Source: Pratylenchus scribneri (taxonomy: Eukaryota > Nematoda > Chromadorea > Rhabditida > Pratylenchidae). From it: a stretch of DNA of 64,000 bases. Numbering within the stretch: position 1 is the stretch's first letter; each line of letters starts with the position of its first letter. The translations under genes were made by a program, and so were the position numbers. The stretch is from NCBI GenBank assembly GCA_030063045.1, contig JAQSEB010000002.1:4154001-4218000 (forward strand), written 5' to 3'. The notes under the pieces were generated by a model, which worked only from the letters and a program-made list of their open reading frames with translations, had not been told where the DNA came from and did no database searches. Below are positions 1 to 10,666 of this stretch, piece after piece.

Positions 1-264
1 TTCTTCCCACCGTATCCCATCCTTTACCATTCCTCTTCCCCTATCGCCTCCATTCCCCCTTCTTAAAAGTTTGCCTAAAAGCCATTTTCTACCTTTTCTT
101 CTTTTCCTTTCCTCACTTTCCTCCAAGGACTGGGCACTTTTAGGTTTTAGTCAATTTAATGATTAGGCCATTTTTTCAAAAAAATGCCAGATTTTCCGAC
201 CCAAAAAATTTAGAACAAAATAATAAATGATTTCAAGAAACAAAATAATTTTAATTAACTTCAG

Positions 265-577
265 GTCCTTTCGATGGCACCATCATTGCATGGACTGGAG
301 ATAATTCCATTTCGAGTGGCAGCCTATGACCGAGTGGCCGGTAAAATGGCATTTTTCGAGGAGCATCGCCGCCAGGATTTCCAATTCATCAGCGGCACAA
401 TGATGCGCAAATTGGCACGGGAGGGTGCACGGCCGCCGGATGGATTCATGTCGAACAAGGCCTGGGAGGTGAGTATACGGTGGAATTTTAATTTCTACCC
501 AAAACATAAATTTACAGGTTCTCGCTTCATATTACCGTGGAATTGCTGCCACCGCCTCAAATGACGACAACAACTAA
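265..577 (+). CDS. PAPSS: PAPS synthase, last two exons (partial gene)
   Basis: These are the final two coding exons (265-468 and 518-577, intron 469-517 with GT..AG, phase 0) of 3'-phosphoadenosine 5'-phosphosulfate synthase, the cytosolic enzyme that makes the universal sulfate donor. The visible residues belong to the C-terminal ATP-sulfurylase domain: the block [20 protein letters not shown] followed by [18 protein letters not shown] and PPDGFM is diagnostic of metazoan PAPSS. The last exon encodes a short tail starting VLASYYRG, which matches the usual KVLxxYYxSL ending. The acceptor at 263-264 (TTCAG) sets the first exon. The rest of the gene lies before base 1; bases 1-264 look intronic. 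The family assignment is secure; the final exon is short and slightly less certain. Confidence 0.9.
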
Positions 578-1605
578 CCAACTTTTCCCCCAAATTCATT
601 TCATAAATTTATACCAGTTTTGTCAATTCTTGCATTTTATATTTCATCCATTTCCCTGTGATATTTTCAATACATAATGTGACCTAATCTAATCCCTTCA
701 CACCTTTCCTGATGTTCATTGTGATGACCTTCCATTACAGTATCCCTTTTAATTTGACACTCAATTCTTTCATTCATTTAAAAACTGTCCTGTATCATTT
801 GAAAATTTTAAAACATATTTGCGCAATAAAGAAATTAAAATTTAATGAAATAAATAAAATTTGGAATTTTCTACACAAATTGGGGAAATATGAGCCAATG
901 AATCAGATGAAATTTGGTTTTGCCTTAAAGGCATGTCCACTATACAGTATGGCAAATTCTGAATTGGCCCCATCGATTCATATGAAATGGAAATGAGTAA
1001 ATTTTATGGAAAAATGACAAATTGCATTCTTTTAATTTTTTTTTGTAGCCAAAATAAGGTAAATACACCATTGGTTATTTCGAGATGGTAAAGTTTTTTG
1101 GGCTTTTCTCCTTCCCAAAATCATTCCTTAAGGCTTCTCTCCTTAACCAGCTCGCCGATACGCGTCGATTGGTGTATATCACTTACAAAAAAAATTTTTT
1201 TCAAAAATCTGCACATAGATAACGGAAAAGTACCTGAATTTGTTTATGCGAATCAATTATTTTTTAATGGTATACATTTTAATTCAATTTTTTGCCCATG
1301 GAAAGATAAAATGGATAGAATTTTAAAAGGCAAAAAATATTAATAAAATTAATTATTAATTTTTGCTTCAAAATTCATTTTTAATGGACCATAAAAAATA
1401 TATATTGAACATTAAAATGGAATTTTTAAATAATAAATTTATGCATTTTTTATGAATCTATTACGCCTCCATCTCTTCTCCTCCAATTTTAAATTTAATT
1501 GAATATAAAATTTTAAATGCTTTCACATTTTTTAAACATTTCCTTCCAATTCCTAATTCCCTAAAAATCCTCAAAAATTTATCAAATTCATCCAACAATA
1601 AAAAA
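578..1605. other. Intergenic, AT-rich, no gene seen
   Basis: This is AT-rich sequence between the PAPS synthase stop and a small secreted-protein gene. Reading frames here (for example 712-996 and 1098-1343) show no domain, no sensible composition and no splice context, so I call none of them. Confidence 0.6.
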
Positions 1606-1965
1606 ATGAAATTTCTTCATTTGATTGGATTCAATTTCCTTCTTTCAATTTCCATTCTTCCATTATTGCTCTTCACTGCTCCAGTTCCGCAAGGGGAAAT
1701 CCCTGCTGCTGATGGTCTCGATGAGCCAAAGATGCCTGTGCCTGCTGATGAACCGGCAACCGATGGTCCCATTGACCTAATGATGCCTGATGATGACGAA
1801 TCTTTAGTGAAACCTCGAAAAGCAGGCCAACAAATTCCCTTTGGTGGTGATTTTCACGCCAGATCTTCACCATTTGCTGAAATGAAAATCAACGCCAGAT
1901 CATCACCATTTTTTGAAATGGAAAGCAAAATCAAAGAGGAAGGAGAAGAAGAAGGAGAAGAATAG
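1606..1965 (+). CDS. Small secreted acidic protein with a duplicated ARSSPF motif
   Basis: This 119-residue protein is not recognised. The ATG at 1606 follows an A-rich leader. Residues 1-24 or so form a strong signal peptide (basic start, long Leu/Ile/Phe core). The body is Pro- and Asp-rich with PADEP-like and DEPKMP-like segments. Near the C-terminus two copies of a motif occur about 16 residues apart: ARSSPFAEM and ARSSPFFEM. The tail is almost pure Glu/Lys/Gly. A signal peptide followed by repeated short motifs and acidic spacers fits a secreted peptide precursor or a small secreted effector, but no dibasic site precedes each copy, so a neuropeptide role is only a guess. It ends about 375 bp before the Polinton insertion site. 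Confidence 0.55.
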   Translation: MKFLHLIGFNFLLSISILPLLLFTAPVPQGEIPAADGLDEPKMPVPADEPATDGPIDLMMPDDDESLVKPRKAGQQIPFGGDFHARSSPFAEMKINARSSPFFEMESKIKEEGEEEGEE

Positions 1966-2334
1966 AATCAATTTAAAGAAGAGATTTATTTGAAGAAAAT
2001 TTTTTCGTTTTTTGATAAATTCATCAGCAAGCCTATTATAATTTATTCCGCCTTAAGTAAGCCATATTTCCATGAAGGAAAAAATTAATAAAAAAACATT
2101 CAACTTTTATTTTAATTCCGCCCTATAAAGGCATAATTAAGGGAATTTTGTTCAAATGATTTTCCTTTAAGTATTTTTTGACTTAACATCAATTGCCAAT
2201 TCAATCGTATGAAATTAATCAACCATTTCAGCGTGTCTTATTAAAGATTATTTAAATATTTTACAACAATTAGTGTAAACCTGTCGAACTTTTTTCCGGA
2301 AAGAATATTAAAACTTGGCGAACATTTTCCGGAA
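1966..2334. repeat. Intergenic, ending in a short stretch of the target minisatellite
   Basis: The region is AT-rich with no gene. From about 2285 to 2340 it contains about one and a half units of a 33-bp minisatellite with the core AACTTGGCGAACATTTTCC and GGAAAGAATATT. The same array continues on the far side of the Polinton (31638-32290), so the element split it. Confidence 0.85.
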
Positions 2335-2340
2335 AGAATA
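2335..2340. repeat. Left target-site duplication AGAATA
   Basis: AGAATA immediately precedes the element terminus (AGTAGGTACTTAAACCCC). The identical hexamer follows the other terminus at 31638-31643. Joining the flanks at one copy of AGAATA rebuilds a normal unit of the surrounding minisatellite. A 6-bp duplication is the size known for Polinton/Maverick integration. Confidence 0.93.
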
Positions 2341-2911
2341 AGTAGGTACTTAAACCCCAGGGGGTCAAACGGGACTAAGGCATTTTTCCTGGCCAACGCC
2401 TGTAGGCTTCCTTTTTTGGGGGTAGGCCTATACCTATTCGATTACTTTTTTTTATGCCAGATGGTCCCCCCTCTTTCCCTCCTTGGAGGGGAAGAGAGCC
2501 TCTGCCTATTCGATGACTTCAAATTTCCCTTTCTTTTCTGTTCGGACCCAGACCACCCGCTGTGTTTTGTCGCCGCCGGCCGCCCAGCCGACTGCCGTTA
2601 GCGAGGCGCAGCCGAAGCAAACCAGAGAAATCGGTGGTGAGATTTCTCTGGCCCCCCTTACCCCAAATTGAGCGGGATGACCATTGACCATTGCCAATTT
2701 TTGGCGGGAAAAAAAAAGAGCCAATGGATGTGGACCAGTTTTGGAATGACCGTTGGCCAACCAATTTTTTTGGCGGGAAAAATTGGTAAGAGGAGGGAAT
2801 GGATTTGAGGGAATGGATAAAATGATGATGATTAATGATCCCCCTTTCCCCTCAATTTCCATTTTTAGGTGCGAAGCAATGGAGGGAATGGAGGGGAATT
2901 GAGCCAACCCA
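2341..2911 (+). repeat. Left terminal inverted repeat (571 bp)
   Basis: It matches the reverse complement of 31067-31637 over its full length, with only an occasional mismatch seen (for example near 2540). It begins AGTAGGTACTTAAACCCC, so both termini have the 5'-AG of Polintons. Inside is a hairpin (stem 2622-2632 with 2641-2651, 11 bp) and a GC-rich AGCGAGGCGCAGCCGA segment related to modules repeated inside the element. Open frames here (for example 2416-2601 and 2506-3045) are judged non-coding. Confidence 0.95.
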
Positions 2912-3608
2912 GCGGTGTTGATGATGATTAATGACCGGAATTGAGGAGGGAATGATTGTGGATGTGAGGGAAGGCCAAGAGGAAGGGGAAGGGTCCGACG
3001 ACGACGACGACGACGACGATAATCGATGAACTTCCGAACGTTCAAACCGAAAAGGGAGGAGAAGACGGAGGAAGGGCGGACGGAAAGAAAGAAGGAAGGA
3101 AGGAAGGAAAAGGAATGAGGGAACGAAAAAAAAAATGTGAACGGAGTAGCGAGGCGTAAGCCGACGCATACTCCGGAATTGATATTTCGCCAATTCGGGA
3201 GTGAATTTAATATACGGATGCATTAACTTGAAATATGATTTTTCCCTCTTCTTTTATTTTTAATATTCATTTTTAATTTTCATTTTTATCCAAGTTTTAA
3301 AAAAGTGAATTGAATTAATTGAGTTAATTGATTGATATTTACATATGGTTATTATTATTGTTGTTGGTTATTGAGTAAAATGTACAAAAAATGATTATTA
3401 TTTATTGTTGGTTATTGAGTAAAATGTACAAAAAGTGATTATTAATTTTGTGGTTTGGTGAGAATAAATGAAAAATAATTAATTGAGTAAATGGATTAAA
3501 TGAGCTGAACATAATTGATTAATGAATTATTATTATTGGTTAAAAACATTCATAAAACGAACGAACGAAATTCTTTCTCCTCCTCCTCCTCTTTTTCCCA
3601 AACAAAAC
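2912..3608. promoter_or_regulatory. Subterminal noncoding region with hairpin module and direct repeats
   Basis: There is no gene here. It contains GA-rich tracts (3060-3120), a (GAC)n-like run near 2997-3020, the recurring module AACGGAGTAGCGAGGCG at about 3139, an inverted repeat at 3170-3202, and two direct copies of a stretch containing TTATTGAGTAAAATGTACAA (about 3370 and 3413). The 3' end of the RING gene lies just beyond it. Confidence 0.6.
3170..3202. promoter_or_regulatory. Recurring inverted repeat (12-bp stem, 9-nt loop), subterminal copy
   Basis: Left arm ACTCCGGAATTG, loop ATATTTCGC, right arm CAATTCGGGAGT, with one mismatch in the right arm. Further copies lie at 10421-10453, 10500-10532, 15843-15875, 15922-15954 and, inverted, 24574-24606. 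Confidence 0.8.
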
Positions 3609-4882
3609 TCACAAAAAGAACGAATTCCGACTGCGGAACATTGAGCCCATCGGCGGGCGAATCCTTATTGGGACGGACTTAAATTTCCTCGCTGGCGCAC
3701 GACAAAATGGGCAGATCCTGTCCGTATATTTGCGGCAACACGGCACACAAAATGAAAGATGTCCACAGCGAGGGAACATTACAGCCTTTGTTGTTGTGCA
3801 TGTAATGCAATCGTGGCCCTCATAGAAGAGTTCGGCCGGTTCCTCGAAAATCCAGCGGCGAGCACGATCCTCCAAACCGCCACACATCGCGATTGCGCGA
3901 TGAAGTCCATTACGATGCCATCCGTATCCGGCCACAACGGCGACTCGCAAAGCTTCTCCGAACACAGCCCGACGATTTCGGCCTGTCGGATGGAGAACTG
4001 AAATGAGTAAAAATGATTTAAAATTGAGTAAGATCAATATGAATAAAAAAAACCCACCGAATGGCATACAAAGCTCGGCAACTCGGCTGTTGTACACGGA
4101 GATGTTCACATTCATTGCGGCACGAGTATCTTAAAATCAATTTTTAAAAAAATGAGCATACTCAATTTCCCATGTTTACCTTCGGGCGACTCGTTTCTCG
4201 GAATACACTCTACCCACGATTCCGGAGTACACCAACTCCAATCGTCCACATCGATTTCGGCCAAGGCCCGATCAATTTCCTGATTAATCCGGTACTATGA
4301 AAATGAGTAAAATTTAATTGAGTACTCAATTTAAAATTTTCTCACTTGTCGCATGTAAAGATCAAGTTCCGAATTCTCTGCCGCCACAGCCGCTGCAACT
4401 CTCTCCTGTCCATTGATGGGCGGATGTTCGCGACGAACCTGAAATTGAGTAAATGAATAGAGTGAATTTAAAATATCGGATACTTAATTTGAAAAAAAGA
4501 GTAATGAGCCTAAATGAATATTTTTAAAAATGAGTAAGACGAAACTCACACGCTCAATAAGGTTCACCGCCTGTGCCACGGAATTTGTCTCATTTCGGCG
4601 GATACGGAGAATGTTATTGATCCGTGCTCCGGCGAGCCCGGGCCATTCAAGTCGGAAGGGGCGCGCACGGCGCTGAAAAAAAACAAAAAATGAGTACAAA
4701 ACGTAAAAAATGAGATCAAAGCGGAAAATGAGTACAAAGGGAAATTGAGTACAAAGGGAAATTGAGATTACCTGATAGGCCCAAGCCTCAATTGCCTCCA
4801 ATCTGCTCGTAATTGTGAGCACGGCTCCTTCGAGCAAGTCAATTCGGGGACGAACGTTTGCTTCATTATTTTGGTTAGGCAT
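3609..4882 (-). CDS. Spliced RING-finger (C3HC4) protein, putative E3 ubiquitin ligase
   Basis: I model six exons on the minus strand: 4772-4882, 4550-4672, 4346-4438, 4180-4294, 4058-4129 and 3609-3997. All junctions are GT..AG and keep frame (phases 0,0,0,1,1), giving 300 residues. The ATG at 4882 is the first after a TATA box near 4996-5005. A C-terminal RING occupies residues 235-270: CxxC (235, 238), CxH (249, 251), CxxC (255, 258), CxxC (267, 270), the spacing of IAP-type RINGs. The N-terminal 230 residues are partly helical, with no domain recognised. RING proteins usually recruit E2 enzymes and modify host targets; here the target is unknown. Introns are 57-111 bp and rich in ACTCATTTT-like words. 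This looks like a captured host-style gene inside the element. Confidence 0.82.
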
Positions 4883-5658
4883 ACTCGGACAATGATAAAG
4901 ATAATGAGGAAAATGAGGTAAAAGTGAAGACGGCAAAAAAAATTATCTGGTTGACAGAAGAAGAAGACTGCGATGATGCCAATTTTCCACAACAGGCTTA
5001 TATACATTCCAAAAACGATAAATTTCTCATCAAATTCTCATGAGCTGTCACCTTGGCATCAACGAATTCACCACAAAATTCCCACAGAATTTGCCATCAA
5101 AATCTTCCAATAAATTTCCCCTCGCATTGACCACCCAATTGGGTCCCACCAGCCGGATTCCAAAAGAAAGGAGAGAAGAATGGAAGGAAGAAAGGAAGGA
5201 AGGAAGGAACCCCATTCCCTCAAAATATTTTTCCCTCGTCGATCCAATAAAAAACCGTTTGACGGACCATCTGCCCTTTCGGAGAATTCGTTCCCAGCCA
5301 GTCCCTCCCATTCCCATATTCCAATTTCAATGTCATAAATTTTCTTTTTTATTCATTATCGTAAAATAAAATGGAAATTAAAAAATAAAATGGAAATTAA
5401 AATATATACATACAATAAATGGAATATTAAGTCGGGTACAAAAATTAATTTAATATATAAGGATGCATTAATCACTGAAACATTTTATTCTCGGAGTAAA
5501 CTTTTGAGACAAAAATTTCTTCAAGTAAAAAAATTGAGAGGTGATGAGCCTCTCAATTTTTACTTTGAAATAATTGACTTAAAAGTTAGCTCCACGAACA
5601 AAATGTTCGAAAAAAAATGAACGGAATGGATGGATTAATTTGTGTGGGAAGGATTTGC
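4883..5658. other. Noncoding interval with purine tract, short ORF and hairpin
   Basis: No supported gene lies here. A 76-codon frame (5390-5620, plus) is Lys/Asn/Ile-rich without a recognisable domain, and I leave it unnamed. A GGAAGGAAGGAA tract lies at about 5175-5210. At 5523-5566 a hairpin with arms TTGAGAGG and CCTCTCAA plus flanking A and T runs could serve as a 3'-end signal between the convergent or terminal transcripts. A GGATGCATTAA word at about 5460 matches the recurring regulatory module. Confidence 0.45.
4996..5005 (-). promoter_or_regulatory. TATA box of the RING gene
   Basis: The minus strand reads GTATATAAGC about 115 bp upstream of the ATG at 4882. No ATG lies between the two, which supports that start. 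Confidence 0.55.
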
Positions 5659-8600
5659 TCAAAAGTTTTCTCCAAAATTGTAAATCTTGTATTCACCTCG
5701 TTTGACCATTCCCTTGCTCATAACCGGCTTGTATTGCTTTTGTAGAATTGTCGATGCGATTGCTCCTTCAATGCCGCCCTTCTTTAGCTGTGTTCTGAGG
5801 AAATTTGAGTAGAAAAGATCAATTGAGTCAATGACACCTGTGTCCGCATATTTGAGCACCAATTCCTTGAATTTGTCATATTGAAAGCCCTGATTTTTCA
5901 TGACATCATAGGTGAGTGTAATACCTCGAATCTTGAGCATGTATTCAAATTCCGCATCCGGCTGATTCTTCTTCCTATATTTGATTCCATATTGTTTAGG
6001 GCCCCCAAAACATACTTCCAAAATGTCATGCTCCGGTAGTTCATCCGTAAAATCGCCAATGTGCGGTCCCAGCTGTAGAGGGCACTCATCTTTGGGATGG
6101 GAGAAAATGAGCGAGTCCGTATCGACATAGTGGAGTTGACAGCCAGGCGAGCGCACAACTTTTTGCATTGAACGTAGGAGGAGGAGCCGAGCGCAAGATG
6201 TAGTCCATAATGAGATGATAACATTGGAGGCGTCATTTTCTTCGGCGCATCCCTTTTTGGTGACATAGGTGATCATGATTACAGCCGGTTTGTTCCCATG
6301 CCCTTTTACCAGCTCGTCCAGTTGCATAATTTCAATTGAGTGATCGTGGAACATTTCACCCAATTTCGCCGGATCATCTGTTATTGCCGTCTTATGGAGT
6401 CCCCAATTTCGCATACCAAAACGTCCCCACAGATTATTGACGATCAGCTTGGCCAACTGTCTCTTGCCTTTGTCCATTTTCATTAAGAGCCGATCAATTG
6501 TAATCCCAAAACGTTGTTTGCATTCCCTAATGAATTCTTCTTCCACTTCTGTCTTTCCCTCAATACTCTTATCGAAGCCGGACGCATGGATTTTCAATGC
6601 CAAAAATTCCTTCATGTAACCTCGGAACAGCTCTCGGTCGGCTCCCTCGTACTCATAGACTCGGACCAGCTCCGTCACGCGATAGCCCTCATTTAGTGCC
6701 GCATCCAGCTCAACCGAAGTAAATGTACCCATCCAACCTCTTTTATCGTCCGTATGCATGCATTGATAGTGTCGATAGTGGCCTCCGTCCTTGTGTGTAT
6801 GTGCGCATTTTGAGCAAAGCGGAAACAGCAACCGCTCATCTCCATCTGTGCTCAATTTCATTGGTAGAATCGGGATGTCAATTTGCCTTGGGGGAACAAC
6901 GAAACATTTGATCAACGCGGTCTTATAGGGGTTGTCTGCTGCGCATGTCCAATTCACTTGCTCATTTTTGATCCGCACCTCGGGATGGCCCACCGGATAG
7001 CCCATCATCCATTCCTCGAGCATGTAGTTCACATAGGGATAAAGGGATGTAAAATCGTAATAGCTAATTTTCTCATTTTCCTTTGCCTCATAAAATATTG
7101 TGGATGGCCCCGTTCGCCCACCGAAAAATGCGTCCCTGGGATTGATTGGTGAACGGTCCAGATATTGCTCAAAACGTCGCTTCATTTCCGGATCTTCCTT
7201 CTTCATTTTGTCGATTTCGCATGTCCATATGATGTCCACCCGGTCCACACATCTTCGCAAATACGCAATCCGCGGAGCATCCTTTTGTCGTAATTGAGCC
7301 GGCGTCTTCTGTATTTTTGGTATAAGCTCATCGTCGTTGGGGAAGCACTTTGAACAACCATGGTAGGGGCATCCGTTCACCTCTACAATGATCCGCTCAA
7401 TTTCGCCAAACTCGTTTGCCTTCTCATAATAGCCGTCCACCCTGTATTGACCAAAACGCTTCTCCCTGGGATGCGAATATGCCGTATGAATTGGGACGCC
7501 CTCCTCCTCCTCCAGCCACCTCATATAGCGATAGGCCGTGTCCGATTGGTTGTCCTCCTTGTCGTAGCCATTTTCCGGAACCAGCGCCAAATGATGAGTC
7601 GGTAGATGATTGGCCTTGAAAATGTTCACACAAGCTCGAGCAATTGTTGGCGATGATGTTAGTGGGTCGATCCCCGTCTGCGCATTCGCGAGAACCAAGC
7701 CATCTCCATCCAAATCCCCTTTGTTCCGTTTTGAGATCTCCATGAATTCTTGACGAAAAGCAACGAGAGCGGCCATTAAAATCTCGACATCATTAATACA
7801 ATAAGCGGGCAAATCCTCATTTAAATAAAATTCCCTCGGCTCATATTTTTCCATAAAACGCTCATATTTTTCCATTTTCATCTCTTTTACCATAAAATCA
7901 TCATGGGTCGGAATTATTCGCTTGTGAAAATTATCTGGCCTGTTCAATTTGTGCGGGAATTGTCCTTTGTCGGCAACATCCAAACCAAATGCTGAGGGCA
8001 ACGCATCCAGCGCCATTGGGAACAAATTAAATGAGTCGCGAAAATGTAGTTGATGTCCATTGTCCTTTTTGAGATCCATTGTTATGATTTTGTTGCCGCG
8101 TCGCACCAAATCCGGATTGCATCCCTCTTTATAGAGTTCCACAATGACGAAATGAATGTCGAATTTTCCGCCATAATGGCTGTAGATATATGAATCGTAT
8201 TCCTGGGGCAATTCATGGAGCAACCATCGAGTGAATTGAGTAATGGGTGGTCCTTTGGGGTCGCCGTCGATGCATGTTACCGCTTTGTCCTGATATGTTT
8301 CCCCATAGGCATGTGTTCCAAAAGTGACTGTTCGATGTGGCCCGCATACAGCGCATTCCGTGCTCATTTTTGACGACTTCCATTCACCGCTACCGACGCA
8401 TTCTTGACAAGCAACACGGGCGCCCACAAAGTTTGGATACAGTATTTTCTTAACACGTGCCGGCTCATATGGTCTCCTACCGGGAACTTCTTGCTCAATT
8501 TCTGTTGTTTCAAGGTCAAAGGCAATATAGCGAACTGGGTGTTGCGGTTTACGTTCCAGTGGTTGAATGAAGCAGCATCTTTGTTTGTTCTTCGCATGAT

Positions 8601-9901
8601 ATGCCTTGCAGCCCCTACAATACGTTTCGCCACATTTATGCTCACGCACTCTTTTATCCCAGACGACCCCACAAATACCGCATTTTTTCGAGTACTGACA
8701 AAAGTTGTTTTTGAGATGATGACGATAGCATTCCTCCGAGACAAATGTTTTACCGCAATGACATGGAATTTCCACTTGAGGAATGGGTTCACATGGGAAT
8801 GTAGGACCAACACGACCGCAATTGAGGCATTTCTTCTTACAGCTCGTAGCATGATTTGTCCCTGTTGTAGGATCGTTCACATCGCAGACAATAACTTTTC
8901 CCAAAAAGAGCGCCACTCTTGATGAGCCCAATAAAATGTTGCCCATCGTGATGAATAACGAGCGTGATGTTGTAGTCCTTGGCGCCATATTTGTATTCCG
9001 GAATAAGTAGGCCACGCTCACCAAAGAAGAAGACTTTAATCCGATAGCGATCTTTGTGCAAAACGTTATTCCAATAATCCACGACAATGGGCACCCAATC
9101 CTGTGCGGCATATTCCTTTTCCCATAGAGGTATTTCGAGCGTTTCCATTAATTGAGTAACTTCATTATGTATTTTCCCTCTTTGCCCATGCAGGCTTCTT
9201 CTATAGCGTTTCCATTCATTTCTTTCCAACCCCCTTATTTGTTTTTGTAAAGCCGAATGAAGCGCATAAAAGAGGCAACGATTTCCAATTTGATTTGGCA
9301 CGTCAATCTTCATGTTGTCCGCAATTGTATGTGTAATGGAGAGGTTGTTTTTTCGAGGACGAGCGCCGCCAACCATTTTCTTCTTATGTTTTTGAGCCAT
9401 GCCATTCTTCTGGAGTACAGTGACTTGGATTTCGAGCGGAGCATTGAAAAGGGATTTGCCTAACGGTTCACGACTTTGTTCAACTTTCATAAAGATATTG
9501 CGCAACGAATGGAATGTGGCCTCCTCCAGCGGTTGAAAACTTGAAAAAATTGGCTGGCCCTCTTCGAGATTCGTGGAATTGAGCATGAAACTGATTCGGT
9601 CCGCATCAATGTTCTTCTCACGTTTGGCCTCGATGACAGCACGCGCAGCAGCCTCATTAAAAAATCCAAAGAGAGCCGATTCGGGATGGGCGGGAAATTT
9701 TTTTATTTTGAACACAGAGACACGTTTATGAATGGGATAGCCATGGAATTCCTCCTCATTTCGGGGCACATCAAGCACTTCAATAAATTCATCCAATGAG
9801 GGGTCCGTCTCTTCAAAGCGGGAACGTTTGGCAACGGGTGGGGAAGACGGTGGAGAAGAAGGAGAGGAAGAAGAGCCAGGGGAACGACGACGGGAAGCCA
9901 T
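5659..9901 (-). pseudogene. Protein-primed DNA polymerase B with OTU-like N-terminus, copy 1 (frameshifted)
   Basis: This is the replicase of the element. The ATG at 9901 opens a low-complexity Ser/Pro region, then an OTU-like cysteine-protease segment (GNRCLFYAL, later HDGQHFIGLI) and Cys-rich fingers. Near 8863 this copy has two bases fewer than copy 2, so the first frame stops at 8837 and the rest continues in another frame to 5659. The downstream part has exonuclease motifs FDLETTE, GGKFDIHF and YCINDVE, motif A (YDFTSLYPY, about 7025-7065), motif B (NNLWGRFG, about 6411-6452) and motif C (YVDTDS, about 6109-6131). The catalytic half is therefore complete, but it is separated from its N-terminus. 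A sequencing or assembly error cannot be excluded. Confidence 0.9.
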
Positions 9902-10420
9902 TTTTGGTAATGCTGGTGGTGGTAGCGGATGAAGAGGATGAATAATATTGCGCGCGATAAAAAAGCAATAAATTTGAAAAGACCAAATGTGAAAATTTCG
10001 AGGCTGTAGATTTTTTTGGTTCGCTGAAGATTGTTGGTTGGCTGTCTCAAAATTAATTGAGATTTTTTCGCAGAATGATGCCCGAAAGGCCAAATCCTGA
10101 AATTTTTATATGGCATTTGAAGGGTGGTCCAAATCTGGCATTTCCAGCCAGCCAATTAGCGATGCGCATTTGGATGCAACTGAGTATGGCCATTTTTATG
10201 TGGAAATGAGAGAAAAGGAAAAAAATTAGCAATTAAGAGCTATGGATTATGCATTTCTTTTTTAGGGGCCAGCATGTGTCTCTATGGGTTTATGCTCTAT
10301 TATGGATATGCATATACGTACAGATCCGTATAATTTTAGGGGTTTTAGGGCCTATGGGCCCGCATGTGATTTAGGGGTTTAGGGGAAATGAACGGAGTAG
10401 CGAGACGATAGTCGACGCAT

Positions 10421-10453
10421 ACTCCGGAATTGATATTTCGCCAATTTCGGAGT
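10421..10453. promoter_or_regulatory. Inverted repeat, first of two before penton-like copy 1
   Basis: Arms are ACTCCGGAATTG and CAATTTCGGAGT around ATATTTCGC, with one mismatch. Confidence 0.8.
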
Positions 10454-10499
10454 GAATTTGATGAACGGAGTGAATCAAAATAATTAGGAATGCATTAAC

Positions 10500-10532
10500 A
10501 TTCTGGAATTGATATTTCGCCAATTCCGGAGT
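10500..10532. promoter_or_regulatory. Inverted repeat, second before penton-like copy 1
   Basis: Arms are ATTCTGGAATTG and CAATTCCGGAGT around the same 9-nt loop. It is followed by GAATGCATTAACATTCC and then the TATA box. Confidence 0.75.
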
Positions 10533-10666
10533 GAATCAAATAATTAGGAATGCATTAACATTCCGGAGTGAATCTCTATGTGTATATATAAGAGCATAAT
10601 TGAGTCATATTTCAGTTAAATCCGTCTGGATTATTAGAGACCCATTTTTATTCGTCTAAAAATAAA

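Larger units (their letters stand above)
9902..10666. promoter_or_regulatory. Divergent promoter region between polymerase and penton-like gene, copy 1
   Basis: On the minus strand a TATA box (CCATATAAAAA, 10103-10113) faces the polymerase gene about 200 bp from its ATG. On the plus strand TATATATAAGAG (10583-10594) precedes the penton-like ATG at 10667. Between them are the block ATGGGCCCGCATGTGATT (10354 onward), the module AACGGAGTAGCGAGACG (about 10391), two inverted repeats (10421-10453, 10500-10532) and repeated GGAATGCATTAACATTC words. This is the densest cluster of recurring modules in the element. Confidence 0.7.

Noticed and set aside
2416..3223. Frames of 61-179 codons in and next to the left terminal repeat (mirrored at 31071-31562)
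   Set aside because: They are low complexity, sit in terminal inverted repeats, overlap each other on both strands and have no recognisable domain.
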